DNA of 64,000 nucleotides from the NCBI RefSeq assembly GCF_001419985.1, contig NZ_LJAL01000002.1:186001-250000 (forward strand), given 5' to 3'. Shown in pieces: positions 43,391-53,023 of this stretch. The translations under genes and the position numbers were made by a program. The notes beneath the pieces were generated by a model. That model was not told the origin of the DNA. It did not search any database and saw nothing but the letters and a program-made list of their open reading frames with translations. Numbering within the stretch: the stretch's first letter is position 1; each line of letters starts with the position of its first letter. Source of the DNA: Loktanella sp. 5RATIMAR09. GTDB lineage: Bacteria > Pseudomonadota > Alphaproteobacteria > Rhodobacterales > Rhodobacteraceae.

Positions 43391-43461
43391 GGGCGCTTGA
43401 CGGGGCGGGTTTGGGCACTTAGAAGCAGCGCACGTTCAGCGTATGCTGGACAAGCAGATGC

Positions 43462-43538
43462 GCGGTTGTAGCTCAGTTGGTTAGAGTACCGGCCTGTCAC
43501 GCCGGGGGTCGCGGGTTCGAGCCCCGTCAACCGCGCCA
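43462..43538 (+). tRNA. tRNA-Asp (anticodon GTC), copy 1
   Basis: 77 nt including encoded CCA. Acceptor GCGGTTG/CAACCGC, anticodon loop CTGTCAC (anticodon GTC), T-loop TTCGAGC, discriminator G. A substrate for queuosine modification by Tgt. Confidence 0.97.
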
Positions 43539-43822
43539 CTGCCTTTCCCCCGACCGATCAGCAGCTTACGCTACGCCCTTGGCGCACCGTAGCGTTTGAT
43601 TGCGTTTAACTTTTTTTCTTGGCAAAAGTCCGGTCCGCAAGCGGTCCAATATCCGTAGATAACCTGTACATAAAGACGCGGATATCCGCGCCGTTCAACG
43701 CTCCGCGCGCTGCCTTTTCTGAACAAGTCATATATTCTGTCGGACCATTTCGGAAAAACCACACCGCGATGAAGATTCGGCGTTGACGTCCCGCGCATCC
43801 GCGACTATCCCGCCCCCTACGC
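43539..43822. other. Spacer between the two tRNA-Asp genes
   Basis: About 284 bp. It holds one stem-loop with perfect eight-base arms ACGCTACG/CGTAGCGT (43568-43575, 43588-43595), followed 15 nt later by a seven-T run, which may end copy 1, and a promoter for copy 2 (separate entry). No coding frame is convincing. Confidence 0.5.
43783..43811 (+). promoter_or_regulatory. Promoter of tRNA-Asp copy 2
   Basis: TTGACG (43783-43788), 17-bp spacer, TATCCC (43806-43811). Start expected just before 43823. The first copy has TTGACG at 43397-43402. Confidence 0.45.
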
Positions 43823-43899
43823 GCGGTTGTAGCTCAGTTGGTTAGAGTACCGGCCTGTCACGCCGGGGGTCGCGGGTTCGAGCCCCGTCAACCGCGCCA
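43823..43899 (+). tRNA. tRNA-Asp (anticodon GTC), copy 2
   Basis: 77 nt, identical to copy 1 over the whole tRNA including CCA; flanks differ. A palindromic terminator follows at 43921. Confidence 0.97.
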
Positions 43900-43920
43900 T
43901 TTTCCCAACTTCCTGCTGAA

Positions 43921-43949
43921 AAGGTGGGTCATAGCCCACCTTCTTTTTT
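43921..43949 (+). terminator. Terminator after tRNA-Asp copy 2 (palindromic repeat copy A)
   Basis: Arms AAGGTGGG (43921-43928) and CCCACCTT (43935-43942) around TCATAG, followed by CTTTTTT. It shares its 22-base framework with the palindrome at 50501-50522, with compensatory base changes in the stem. Confidence 0.85.
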
Positions 43950-43958
43950 GGAATGTGC

Positions 43959-45026
43959 CTAGTCCAGTTCTGACGAACGGGCCCAGAGGTTGATCGCCTC
44001 TTCCGAACTGATCTCGTCGATCTGATTCAGCTCGGCCTCGGTAAAGTCGAGGTTGTCGATGGCACCTGCACAATCAATGATTTGCTCGGGCCGTGATGCA
44101 CCGATCAGCGCTGTGGTCACACGACCGCCGCGCAGGACCCATGCGATGGCCATTTGCGCTAAGGTTTGCCCCCGTGCTTGTGCCATGTCATTGAGTGCGC
44201 GCACACTGGCAAGCGAGCTTTCATTGATCATGCCGTCGAGTAGCGATTTACCTTGTGTCGCACGGCTGCCTTCGGGAATGCCACCCAGATATTTCGACGT
44301 CAGGATTCCTTGCGCCAGCGGCGTAAAGGCGATGGAGCCAACGCCCAGATCATCCAGCGTGTCCAGTAGTCCGTCATGTTCCACCCAGCGGTTCAGCAGG
44401 TTGTAGGACGGTTGGTGGATCAGGCAGGGGGTGCCGAGATCCTTCAGTATCGCGACCGCTTCGCGGGTGCGTTGGGAATTATAGCTCGATATGCCTGCAT
44501 AGAGCGCGCGGCCCGAGCGCACGATATGATCAAGCGCGCCCATGGTTTCCTCAAGCGGGGTGTCGGGATCGAAGCGGTGCGAATAAAAGATATCGACGTA
44601 ATCCAGCCCCATCCGTTTGAGCGACTGGTCACAGGACGCGATCAGGTATTTGCGCGATCCCCATTCGCCGTAAGGGCCGGGCCACATGTCGTAGCCTGCT
44701 TTGCTGGAAATGATCAGTTCGTCGCGGTGGCCATTGAAATCGGTCTTGAGGATGTCGCCAAAGGCTTCTTCCGCCGATCCTGCGGGTGGGCCATAGTTGT
44801 TGGCCAGATCAAAATGGGTGATCCCCAGATCGAACGCCGTCTGGCACATGGCGCGTTTGGTGGCGTGCGGTGTGTCCTCGCCGAAGTTGTGCCACAGGCC
44901 AAGGCTGATTGCGGGAAGTTGCACACCCGAGGTGCCACAGCGGCGGTAGACCATTTTGTCATAACGGTCAGCGGCGGGGTGGTAGGGGGAAGTGCTCATA
45001 AACGGGGGGCGTGATGTGTTGCTCAT
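43959..45026 (-). CDS. Aldo/keto reductase (YghZ/L-GAP reductase-like)
   Basis: 355 residues from ATG at 45026; ATG at 44999 is also in frame. YRRCGTSGVQLPAISLGLW, DLANNYGPPAGSAE with the catalytic Asp and Tyr, and KAGYDMWPGPYGEWGSRKYL match the AKR14/YghZ group. The catalytic tetrad has the Lys in SSKAGYD and the His in YSHRFDPDTP. The C-terminal NADPH-site sequence ALIGASRPEQI is present. Such enzymes reduce glyceraldehyde 3-phosphate or methylglyoxal. A hairpin (45046-45077) separates it from the dipeptidase gene. Confidence 0.9.
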   Translation of the reverse strand: MSNTSRPPFMSTSPYHPAADRYDKMVYRRCGTSGVQLPAISLGLWHNFGEDTPHATKRAMCQTAFDLGITHFDLANNYGPPAGSAEEAFGDILKTDFNGHRDELIISSKAGYDMWPGPYGEWGSRKYLIASCDQSLKRMGLDYVDIFYSHRFDPDTPLEETMGALDHIVRSGRALYAGISSYNSQRTREAVAILKDLGTPCLIHQPSYNLLNRWVEHDGLLDTLDDLGVGSIAFTPLAQGILTSKYLGGIPEGSRATQGKSLLDGMINESSLASVRALNDMAQARGQTLAQMAIAWVLRGGRVTTALIGASRPEQIIDCAGAIDNLDFTEAELNQIDEISSEEAINLWARSSELD

Positions 45027-45045
45027 GCGCCTAGCATGGGCGAAT

Positions 45046-45077
45046 GCGGGGGCATGTCAAACGGATCATGCCCCCGC
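45046..45077. repeat. Hairpin between dipeptidase and aldo/keto reductase genes
   Basis: Eleven-base perfect arms GCGGGGGCATG (45046-45056) and CATGCCCCCGC (45067-45077), ten-base loop. No long T-run follows on either strand, so it may limit read-through or stabilise RNA rather than be a classic terminator. Confidence 0.7.
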
Positions 45078-45083
45078 GCTATT

Positions 45084-46457
45084 TTAGCTTGTCATCGCAT
45101 GCAGGATACGTGCCCAGCTGCGAATACCTTTGTGAAAGGATGACAGATCGTATTTCTCGTTCGGGGAATGCAGCCCGTCATCGTCTTTGCCAAAGCCGAT
45201 CAGCATTGTATCCATATCAAGGATTTCCTTGAAGTGCCCTGCAATCGGGATCGACCCGCCGCCGCCGGTAAAGGCCGCCGCGTTCGGCCATTCATCCGAG
45301 AGCGCCTTGCGCGCTTGCGCAAAGGCCGGATGCGTGGTGGTCATCACAGAGGCCTGACTGGCGCCATGGTCCTTGAAGCTGACGCTGCAATCGGCCGGTA
45401 GCATATCCTGCACCATTTTGCGGAACGCTTTGCGGATTTCGTGGGGATCCTGTGTGCCGACAAGCCGGAAGCTGATTTTCGCCGAGGCCTTGGACGGCAG
45501 AACCGTTTTGAAACCATCGCCGGTATAGCCTGACCAGATACCATTTACTTCGCAGGTGGGACGCGACCAGATCATTTCCAGCGGGCGGCGGCCCTTTTCA
45601 CCGGCGGGATCGGACAGGCCGACTTTCCCCAAGAAGCTCTCATGGTCGAATTTCAGGTCGTCCCAGGCGGCGGCAAGTTCTGTCGAGAGCTCTGGCACGC
45701 CATCATAGAAGCCGGGCACAGTGATCCGGCCTTCATCATCGTGGAGCGCCGCAATGATGCGCGCCAGCACGCGGGCAGGGTTCATCGCGACCCCGCCATA
45801 CATGCCCGAATGGAGGTCGCGGCTTGGCCCTGTGATGGTCAGCTCTTCGCCCAAGAGACCGCGCAGTTGGGTCATGATCGCGGGTGTGTTTTCATCGTAC
45901 AGCGAAGTATCCGAGATCAGCGCGATATCGGCGGTCAGCTCGGCGCGGTTTTCTTCCATGAACGGGGTCAGTGAGGGCGAGCCGGATTCTTCTTCGCCCT
46001 CGAAAAACATCGAGATATTGGCGGGCAGGGTGCCGTGCACGGCTTTCCATGCGCGGCAGGCTTCGACAAAGGTCATCAATTGCCCTTTGTCATCGGCGGT
46101 GCCGCGTCCGCGGATGACCTTGCCCTTTGGTGTTTCCTCGATGCGGGGATCAAAGGGGTCGTTATCCCAAAGTTCAAGCGGATCAACAGGTTGCACGTCG
46201 TAGTGCCCGTAGAACAGCAGGTGCGGTCCATGGCCGCCCGTGTGGCCGACGACCATCGGGTGTCCGGGTGTCGGGCGCTTGGAGGCGTCAAAACCGATGG
46301 ATTTCAGATCCGCCACAAGCCAGTCAGCCGCCGCATCGCAATCTGCCTTATAGGCAGGATCGGTCGAGATGGAGGGAATGCGGAGCAGTTCAAACAAGCG
46401 CTCTGTGGCTTGGGGCAGATCGGCGTCGATCCGTGCGAGGACGGGGTCTAGGGTCAT
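45084..46457 (-). CDS. M20-family dipeptidase
   Basis: 457 residues from ATG at 46457, which has GAGG six bases upstream. YGHYDVQP carries the first metal His and Asp, GRGTADDKGQL the bridging Asp, and EGEEESGSP the catalytic Glu pair. The lid domain and final AIGFGKDDDGLHSPNEKY-like segment agree with the ArgE/DapE/CNDP group. It is a cytoplasmic dipeptidase or deacylase; exact substrate unknown. It is divergent from hemA. Confidence 0.9.
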   Translation of the reverse strand: MTLDPVLARIDADLPQATERLFELLRIPSISTDPAYKADCDAAADWLVADLKSIGFDASKRPTPGHPMVVGHTGGHGPHLLFYGHYDVQPVDPLELWDNDPFDPRIEETPKGKVIRGRGTADDKGQLMTFVEACRAWKAVHGTLPANISMFFEGEEESGSPSLTPFMEENRAELTADIALISDTSLYDENTPAIMTQLRGLLGEELTITGPSRDLHSGMYGGVAMNPARVLARIIAALHDDEGRITVPGFYDGVPELSTELAAAWDDLKFDHESFLGKVGLSDPAGEKGRRPLEMIWSRPTCEVNGIWSGYTGDGFKTVLPSKASAKISFRLVGTQDPHEIRKAFRKMVQDMLPADCSVSFKDHGASQASVMTTTHPAFAQARKALSDEWPNAAAFTGGGGSIPIAGHFKEILDMDTMLIGFGKDDDGLHSPNEKYDLSSFHKGIRSWARILHAMTS

Positions 46458-46759
46458 GTCGGGCCTCATATATGGGATTTTTGCGCAAGGTTGTCGGAAA
46501 CCGGCGCGAGGTCAATGGGGGGCGTTGAAAGGGGCGCTGCCCCTCGCGCCTTTGGCGCTCACCCCGAAGTTTGAGGAGACATGGAAAGTTGTTGATGCAG
46601 ATCAATGAACCGGCAGGCGATGCTGTCCAAAAAGGGACGGAAAGGGGGGTGACACTTTGTAACGGCTTGTCCCGTGCGGTTGTGCCCTATATGACGCTTA
46701 GAACGATTCAAAAACCGCTGCATATAGTGGCTTTTGTTCCGACAAAGAGGACGAAAGAC
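46458..46759. other. Intergenic region between dipeptidase and hemA
   Basis: 302 bp that holds the promoters of two divergent genes. A double-hairpin element stands at 46531-46558 (separate entry). I see no convincing gene in it; the frames crossing it lack coding features. Confidence 0.6.
46531..46558. repeat. Double-hairpin intergenic element
   Basis: GGGGC-GCT-GCCCC (46531-46543) is followed by GCGCC-TTT-GGCGC (46546-46558), then TCACCCCGAAGTTTGAGG. From memory this resembles a GC-rich repeat common in Roseobacter intergenic regions. Only one copy is seen in this window. Confidence 0.5.
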
Positions 46760-47983
46760 GTGGATTATAACGCCAAGTTGGACATTGCGATCGAACGGTT
46801 GCACACCGAGGGTCGCTACCGGACCTTCATAGATATCGAGCGCAAACGCGGTCAATTCCCCCATGCGACGTGGCGTAAGCCTGACGGATCAGAGGCTCCC
46901 GTGACCGTGTGGTGCGGGAATGATTATCTGGGGATGGGCCAGCATCCTGTAGTTCTGGCCGCCATGCATGAGGCAATCGAGGCGACCGGCGCAGGGTCGG
47001 GTGGGACACGCAACATTTCCGGCACAACCGTCTATCACAAGCGTCTGGAAGTCGAACTGGCCGATCTCCACCACAAGGAAGCGGCGTTGCTTTTTACCTC
47101 GGCCTATATTGCGAATGATGCGACGCTGAGCACATTGCCCAAGCTGTTTCCGGGTCTGATTATCTATTCCGACGCGCTGAACCATGCGTCGATGATTGAA
47201 GGTGTGCGCCGCAACGGTGGTGACAAGCGTATTTTCCGCCATAACGATGTGGCGCACTTGCGCGAACTTCTGGCGGCTGATGATCCGGCGGTGCCAAAGC
47301 TGATTGCATTTGAATCGATCTATTCGATGGATGGCGATTTCGGCCCGATTGAGGACATCTGCGATCTGGCCGATGAATTCGGTGCGCTGACCTATATCGA
47401 CGAAGTCCACGCCGTCGGCATGTACGGCCCGCGCGGCGCCGGCGTGGCCGAGCGTGATGGCCTGATGGGGCGCATTGATATCATCAACGGCACTTTGGCC
47501 AAAGCGTATGGTGTGATGGGCGGATATATCGCCGCCAGCGCGAAAATGTGCGATGCGATACGCTCTTACGCGCCGGGCTTTATCTTTACCACATCGCTGC
47601 CGCCTGCTGTTGCAGCGGGGGCTGCGGCATCCGTGGCGCATCTGAAGACGGATCAGGCGCTGCGCGCCCAGCACCAGACGCAGGCGAAGATCCTCAAACT
47701 GCGCCTGAAAGGGATGGGCCTGCCGATTATTGACCATGGCAGCCATATTGTGCCGTTGATCGTCGGGGACCCGGTGCATACCAAGAAGCTGTCCGACATG
47801 CTTTTGTCCGACTTCGGTATCTATGTGCAGCCGATCAATTTCCCGACCGTTCCGCGCGGCACCGAGCGTTTACGGTTCACGCCGTCGCCGGTTCATGGGC
47901 CGCGCGAAATGGATGCATTGGTAGGCGCTTTGGATGGTTTGTGGTCGCATTGTGCGCTGAATCGCGCTGAGTTGGCCGGTTAA
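46760..47983 (+). CDS. hemA: 5-aminolevulinate synthase
   Basis: 407 residues starting at GTG 46760: (M)[22 protein letters not shown], the standard N-terminus; AGAGG lies eight bases upstream. The frame to 46571 upstream is unneeded. The PLP-binding Lys is in [13 protein letters not shown], with [10 protein letters not shown] and [10 protein letters not shown] as further pocket segments. It condenses glycine and succinyl-CoA, the first step of the C4 heme pathway typical of alphaproteobacteria. A RodZ-like gene follows 116 bp on. Confidence 0.95.
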   Translation: MDYNAKLDIAIERLHTEGRYRTFIDIERKRGQFPHATWRKPDGSEAPVTVWCGNDYLGMGQHPVVLAAMHEAIEATGAGSGGTRNISGTTVYHKRLEVELADLHHKEAALLFTSAYIANDATLSTLPKLFPGLIIYSDALNHASMIEGVRRNGGDKRIFRHNDVAHLRELLAADDPAVPKLIAFESIYSMDGDFGPIEDICDLADEFGALTYIDEVHAVGMYGPRGAGVAERDGLMGRIDIINGTLAKAYGVMGGYIAASAKMCDAIRSYAPGFIFTTSLPPAVAAGAAASVAHLKTDQALRAQHQTQAKILKLRLKGMGLPIIDHGSHIVPLIVGDPVHTKKLSDMLLSDFGIYVQPINFPTVPRGTERLRFTPSPVHGPREMDALVGALDGLWSHCALNRAELAG

Positions 47984-48099
47984 CACTATATACACCTGTG
48001 CATAACTTTAAGAGACGTGCTAACGTCATTGAAGGCGCAGGCTTTGTTTCGATTCGTGGAACGGCGTGCGCTTAGGGGCATTAAGCGACGGGACAGTCG

Positions 48100-49296
48100 A
48101 TGATCGGGAAGACCTTCAAGCGTGCGGACGCGTCGGGGGATGCAGAGGCAAGAGGCTTTGACGCCTATGATCTGCGCCTTGGCGATGTCATGCGTGGCGA
48201 ACGTGCGACGATGGGCAAGAGCCTGTTGGATGTGCAGCGCGAGCTGAAGATCAAGGCCGCCTATATCGCCGCAATTGAAAACGCCGATCCTTCTGCTTTT
48301 GATACGCCTGGTTTTATTGCAGGCTATGTGCGCTCTTACGCGCGCTACCTCGGCATGGACCCAGAAGAGGTTTTTGCAGGTTTTTGTGCCGAAAGCGGTT
48401 TTGCCACAGCCCACGGAATGTCGGCCGAAGCATCTTCCCTGAAGGGCAAGACTTATGACCCTGCGGGTGTACCGCTGGGCAAGGATATTTTTTCCGCCTC
48501 TGCGACCCCGTTCATTCCCGCAGGTGATGCGATGCTGGCGGGGATCGAACCCCGCGCCATTGGCTCTGTGCTGGTGCTGGTCGCGCTGATTGGCGGTCTT
48601 GGTTTTGGCGGTTGGACCGTTTTGCAGGAAGTGCAAAAGGTGCAATTCGCACCTGTTGAGCAGACACCCGTTGTTATCTCTGACCTTGATCCACTGGCCG
48701 GTGCCACGAACGCGATCGAGCCAAGCGATGCCTTGGCCGGATTTGAAGCGCCCTCTACGCAGTCTTTGGACCGGCTTTATCGCCCGCAAGCGCTTGATGT
48801 GCCGGTACTGGTTGCGCGGGATGCACCGATTTCCACGTTGCGGCGTGAAAGTATTGGCGCGATCCTGCCGCAGGAAGACCGCGCCTTGTCGCCGGATTTG
48901 CAGTTGGCAGAAGCGGAAACGGGCGCGCCTGTTCCGCCTGTTCAGGTGGTGGCGCCCGACGTGCCGGAACTTCAACTTGTCGCTGTGCGTCCCGCGTGGG
49001 TGCGTATCCGGGCCGCTGATGGAACAATCATTTACGAAGGCGTGATGGAGCCAGGGCAGAACTTTGTCGTGCCTGCCACCGAAGAACCCGCAACCCTGCG
49101 TGTAGGTGAAAGCGGTGCTTTGTATTTTGCCGTCAATGGCGTGCATTACGGCCCCGTTGGTCCGTCGGGCGTTGTGACATCGAATGTTGCACTCAGCACC
49201 CAAAACCTGACGGAAACATTTGCCGTTGCGGATTTGAGCGCAGACGATGATCTGGCGGAGATCGTGAATGTCGCCGAGGTCGTGGCAGGCCAATAA
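48100..49296 (+). CDS. RodZ-like helix-turn-helix membrane protein
   Basis: 398 residues. Residues of about 23-90 form the HTH_25 domain (LRLGDVMRGERATMGKSLLDVQRELKIKAAYIAAIENAD). A single membrane helix is at about residues 152-172 (IGSVLVLVALIGGLGFGGW). The C-terminal part from about 290 (LQLVAVRPAWVRIRAADGTII) is DUF4115, a periplasmic beta domain. This layout is RodZ, a MreB-linked cell-shape protein. Its position between hemA and ispG is shared by relatives, as I recall. Confidence 0.85.
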   Translation: MIGKTFKRADASGDAEARGFDAYDLRLGDVMRGERATMGKSLLDVQRELKIKAAYIAAIENADPSAFDTPGFIAGYVRSYARYLGMDPEEVFAGFCAESGFATAHGMSAEASSLKGKTYDPAGVPLGKDIFSASATPFIPAGDAMLAGIEPRAIGSVLVLVALIGGLGFGGWTVLQEVQKVQFAPVEQTPVVISDLDPLAGATNAIEPSDALAGFEAPSTQSLDRLYRPQALDVPVLVARDAPISTLRRESIGAILPQEDRALSPDLQLAEAETGAPVPPVQVVAPDVPELQLVAVRPAWVRIRAADGTIIYEGVMEPGQNFVVPATEEPATLRVGESGALYFAVNGVHYGPVGPSGVVTSNVALSTQNLTETFAVADLSADDDLAEIVNVAEVVAGQ

Positions 49297-49377
49297 GCCG
49301 CGCTACTGTCGCTTGATGATACGGGCTTGCCGTCATAGGTTAGTGGCAAATCTACCGCATCTGAAAGTCGTGAATCC

Positions 49378-50502
49378 ATGTCCCTGAATCATATCCGCCC
49401 GTGGCGCAATATTTACCGCCGCAAATCGCGTCAGATCATGGTGGGCAATGTCCCCGTTGGCGGTGATGCCCCGATCAGCGTGCAGACGATGACGAACACG
49501 CTGACAACGGACATTAAGGGAACAATCGCCCAAGTGCAGGCCGCCGCTGATTCGGGTGCTGATATTGTGCGGGTTTCTGTGCCAGATGAGGCGTCATCCA
49601 AGGCATTGAAAGAGATCGTGCGCGAGGTATCGGTGCCGATCGTGGCGGACATACATTTCCATTATAAACGTGGCATTGAGGCCGCAGAGGCGGGGGCCGC
49701 CTGTCTGCGGATTAATCCGGGCAATATCGGGGATGAAAAGCGCGTCAAAGAGGTGATCAAGGCCGCGCGCGATCATAACTGTTCGATCCGCATTGGCGTG
49801 AACGCCGGATCGTTGGAAAAGCATCTGCTGGATAAATACGGTGAACCCTGTCCCGATGCGATGGTCGAAAGCGGGCTGGATCATATCAAGATCCTGCAAG
49901 ACAATGATTTCCACGAATTCAAGATTTCATGCAAAGCCTCTGATGTGTTCATGGCCGCCGCTGCCTATCAGCAGCTGGCCGACGCCACGGATGCGCCGAT
50001 CCATCTGGGTATTACCGAAGCCGGTGGTTTGATCAGCGGCACAGTGAAATCCGCAATCGGTATGGGCAATCTGTTGTGGATGGGGATTGGTGACACGATC
50101 CGCGTATCCCTGTCTGCCGATCCGGTGGAAGAAGTCAAAATGGGGTTCGAAATTCTCAAATCCCTCGGCCTGCGCCACCGGGGTGTGAATATCATTTCCT
50201 GCCCGTCCTGCGCGCGCCAAGGCTTTGACGTGATCAAGACGGTTGAGGCGCTGGAAAAGCGCCTTGAGCATATCAAGACGCCCATGTCGCTGTCTATTAT
50301 CGGCTGCGTGGTGAATGGCCCGGGCGAGGCGCTGATGACTGACGTGGGGTTCACTGGCGGCGGGGCAGGGTCCGGCATGGTTTATCTGGCGGGCAAGCAA
50401 AGCCATAAACAATCCAATGCGGATATGCTGGATCACATCGTCGAGCAGGTGGAAAAGAAGGCCGCCGAGCTGGAAGCGCAGAGCGATCTCGCAGCTCAGT
50501 AA
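49378..50502 (+). CDS. ispG: (E)-4-hydroxy-3-methylbut-2-enyl-diphosphate synthase
   Basis: 374 residues. The opening [20 protein letters not shown] and the cluster ligands in [12 protein letters not shown] and [10 protein letters not shown] are complete, so a [4Fe-4S] enzyme of the non-mevalonate isoprenoid pathway. It is the short bacterial type without an insert domain. The stop codon TAA is the first part of a 24-bp palindrome. Electron supply probably comes from ferredoxin or flavodoxin. Confidence 0.95.
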   Translation: MSLNHIRPWRNIYRRKSRQIMVGNVPVGGDAPISVQTMTNTLTTDIKGTIAQVQAAADSGADIVRVSVPDEASSKALKEIVREVSVPIVADIHFHYKRGIEAAEAGAACLRINPGNIGDEKRVKEVIKAARDHNCSIRIGVNAGSLEKHLLDKYGEPCPDAMVESGLDHIKILQDNDFHEFKISCKASDVFMAAAAYQQLADATDAPIHLGITEAGGLISGTVKSAIGMGNLLWMGIGDTIRVSLSADPVEEVKMGFEILKSLGLRHRGVNIISCPSCARQGFDVIKTVEALEKRLEHIKTPMSLSIIGCVVNGPGEALMTDVGFTGGGAGSGMVYLAGKQSHKQSNADMLDHIVEQVEKKAAELEAQSDLAAQ

Positions 50503-50523
50503 GGTGGATCATGATCCACCTTA
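50500..50523. repeat. 24-bp perfect palindrome at the ispG stop (repeat copy B)
   Basis: Starts with the ispG stop TAA; 12-base arm TAAGGTGGATCA and its complement, no loop required. The inner 22 bases align with the terminator at 43921 with four differences, including a compensatory G-C to A-T pair. No T-run follows, so here it is unlikely to be a strong terminator. Confidence 0.8.
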
Positions 50524-50591
50524 CCCCGCTTGCCCATTGACGCCACCCATCCTGCACGGGCAAACAGACACAAAACCAATTGAGGCAGGCC

Positions 50592-51737
50592 ATGAGACGC
50601 TCGAACCGAGGGGATGTCGATCCTTTCATCGTGATGGATGTGATGGAGGCCGCGCGCAAGGCCGAGGCGGCGGGCCGCCATATTATCCATATGGAGGTAG
50701 GTCAGCCCGGCACCGGTGCGCCGCAGGACGCAAAGGCCAAGCTGATCGCGGATATGGCGGACCCTTTGGGGTATACAGTGGCGCTTGGTCTGCCAGAGCT
50801 GAAAGAGCGCATCGCGCAGCATTACGCCGATTGGTATGGCGTGTCGCTTGATCCCGCGCGTGTGGTGATCACAAGTGGCGCGTCTGGTGCGTTCCTGCTC
50901 GCGTTTTCGGCGCTTTTTGACAATGACGCGCGGGTTGGCCTCGGGACGCCGTGCTACCCGTCCTATCGCCAGATTTTGCGCGCCGTGGGTCTGTCACCGA
51001 TTGATATTCCCACGACATTTGCGCAGCGGTTTCAACCTGCACCCGCCGACGTGGCGGCCCATAACCTTGATGGGCTGATTGTGGCCTCGCCTGCGAACCC
51101 GACAGGCACGATGCTGGATCGTGACGGGCTGGCGGCTTTGGCGTCTGCGTGTGACGCGCAGGGGGCTGCGTTTATCTCGGACGAGATTTATCACGGGATT
51201 GATTATGATGTGGCCCCTGTGTCGGCTTTGCAGGTCACGGATGATGTTTATGTGGTGAATTCGTTTTCCAAGTATTTCTCGATGACAGGCTGGCGTGTGG
51301 GTTGGATGATCGTGCCCGAAGATCACATCCGGCAGGTCGAGCGTCTGGCGCAGAACATGTTTATCTGCGCGCCCCATGCCGCCCAGCGGCTCGCACTGCA
51401 TGCGATGGATTGCACGGATGAGTTGGAGGCGAACAAGGCGGTGTACCGTGCCAATCGGGCGTTGATGATTGCAGGGTTGCAGGCCGCTGGTCTGACCCGT
51501 TTTGCGCCGCCCGATGGCGCGTTTTATGTCTATGTCGATGTGTCGGAATATACCGATGATGCCTTGGCCTTTGCCGCTGAAATTCTGGATCAGGCAGGCG
51601 TTGCTGTCACGCCGGGTCTGGATTTTGACGCGGCGCGTGGCCACCACTGGCTGCGGTTTTCTTATGCGCGCTCCACGGCGGATATTACCGAAGGGTTGGA
51701 CCGACTGGCGCGGTTTATGCAAGGGCGGCGTGCATGA
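50592..51737 (+). CDS. PLP-dependent class I/II aminotransferase
   Basis: 381 residues from ATG at 50592 (MRRSNRGDVDPFIVMDVMEAA), with GAGG upstream. GQPGTGAPQDA, SGASGAFLLAF, PANPTGTMLD and the PLP Lys in SFSKYFSMTGWRVG are present. Length and motifs are those of aspartate/aromatic-type aminotransferases; substrate not determined. It overlaps the amiC-type gene by four bases, a conserved neighbour pair by my recollection. Confidence 0.9.
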   Translation: MRRSNRGDVDPFIVMDVMEAARKAEAAGRHIIHMEVGQPGTGAPQDAKAKLIADMADPLGYTVALGLPELKERIAQHYADWYGVSLDPARVVITSGASGAFLLAFSALFDNDARVGLGTPCYPSYRQILRAVGLSPIDIPTTFAQRFQPAPADVAAHNLDGLIVASPANPTGTMLDRDGLAALASACDAQGAAFISDEIYHGIDYDVAPVSALQVTDDVYVVNSFSKYFSMTGWRVGWMIVPEDHIRQVERLAQNMFICAPHAAQRLALHAMDCTDELEANKAVYRANRALMIAGLQAAGLTRFAPPDGAFYVYVDVSEYTDDALAFAAEILDQAGVAVTPGLDFDAARGHHWLRFSYARSTADITEGLDRLARFMQGRRA

Positions 51738-52888
51738 TCCGCTGGCTTTTGTCCTTCCTTTTCATCGCCAATATGGCCATCGCGCAGGTGACGGTTGACC
51801 CTGAGCGGACCAGTGTGAGCGACGGCTGGTGGACGCTTGAAGTAGCGGTGGGGCTGGACCGGATCACGCCCTACCGCGTGTTCACGTTGGATGCGCCGCG
51901 CCGTCTGGTGCTGGATGTGGAAGGGGCCTCTTTCGACGGGCTTGATGGGGATGCACTGATCTCGGGGGATCGTGCGGCGGACGTGCGGTTTGGCCCGCTG
52001 CGTCCGGGCTGGTCGCGGATGGTGGTTGATCTGGCCGAACCTCTTGTCATTTCAGAGGCTGGGATGGTCCGGACCGATGCGGGTGCTGACCTGAGGATTG
52101 TGTTGGAACGTGCAAGTGCGGCTGAATTTGCCGCCGCCGCTGGCGCGCCCCCCGATCCGGGCTGGGATGTTGTGACGGGGTTTGACCCCGATGCCGCCGC
52201 AGCCCTTGCCGCGAGCGAGGATTTTCTGGTGGTGATTGACCCCGGACATGGCGGCATTGATCCGGGGGCTTTTCAAGGCGGCATCAAAGAGGCCGATCTG
52301 ATGTTGATTTTGGCGGCCGAGCTTGCGGTGATGCTGAATGCGCAAGAGGGTGTGCATGCCGTGCTGACCCGCGAGGATGACACTTTTGTACCGTTGTCGG
52401 CACGCATGACATTTGCGCGGCAGGTGGGCGCGGATCTCTTTTTGTCGTTGCATGCCGACGCGTTGGGCGACGAAGACGTGCGGGGCGCATCGGTTTATAC
52501 GCTGTCATCCGATGGTGGTGATGCCGCTGCACAGCGGATCGTTGAGCGCCATGAGCGGGGTGACCTTTTGGCCGGTGTCGATCTGAACGATGCCGAAGAC
52601 CGCGTGGCGACAGCGCTGATGGATTTGGCGCGCGCGCGTACTGGGCCTGAGGGCGTGCGGATTGCTGACGCACTTGCGGCCGCGATGCAGGCGCAGGGTG
52701 TGCCGATGAATTCGCGTCCGCGCCGCGAGGGACAGTTTGTGGTACTAACAGCTGCGGATTATCCCGGTGTGTTGATCGAGGCAGGGTTTTTGTCGAATGC
52801 GCAGGACCGCGCGTTTCTGGCCACCCCCGAAGGGCGCGCACGGATTACGCGCGCCATCCGCGACACGGTGGTGCTTTTGGCGCGGTAA
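51734..52888 (+). CDS. amiC: N-acetylmuramoyl-L-alanine amidase (AMIN plus Amidase_3)
   Basis: 384 residues. Residues 1-17 are a signal peptide (MIRWLLSFLFIANMAIA). The AMIN-like domain (about 20-140) targets the septum; the Amidase_3 domain begins VVIDPGHGGIDPGA with the first zinc His. GIKEADLMLIL, SLHADA and the catalytic Glu in IEAGFLSN complete it. It splits septal murein. Partner of the LytM-type activators; one such (59732) and NlpD-like (1) are in this window. It starts inside the end of the aminotransferase gene. Confidence 0.92.
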   Translation: MIRWLLSFLFIANMAIAQVTVDPERTSVSDGWWTLEVAVGLDRITPYRVFTLDAPRRLVLDVEGASFDGLDGDALISGDRAADVRFGPLRPGWSRMVVDLAEPLVISEAGMVRTDAGADLRIVLERASAAEFAAAAGAPPDPGWDVVTGFDPDAAAALAASEDFLVVIDPGHGGIDPGAFQGGIKEADLMLILAAELAVMLNAQEGVHAVLTREDDTFVPLSARMTFARQVGADLFLSLHADALGDEDVRGASVYTLSSDGGDAAAQRIVERHERGDLLAGVDLNDAEDRVATALMDLARARTGPEGVRIADALAAAMQAQGVPMNSRPRREGQFVVLTAADYPGVLIEAGFLSNAQDRAFLATPEGRARITRAIRDTVVLLAR

Positions 52889-53023
52889 AAACCTGCGGTC
52901 TGCTGCTCAAAAAGTGACCGAATTGCAGGCATCTTCTGGCCGAACCTGGCATTTGGCCTTTTGACCCTAGGGGTCGGAGCGCGTATACCGGCAGGTGAAA
53001 TTATCAGGACTGGGTTCCCTTTC

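Noticed and set aside
43462..43899. Possible integrated element bounded by tRNA-Asp copies
   Set aside because: The 284-bp spacer has no integrase or cargo and the repeats are whole functional tRNA genes, so duplication is the simpler explanation.
47986..49293. Minus-strand open frame of about 435 codons
   Set aside because: It is antisense to the RodZ-like gene over its whole length and has no recognised domain.
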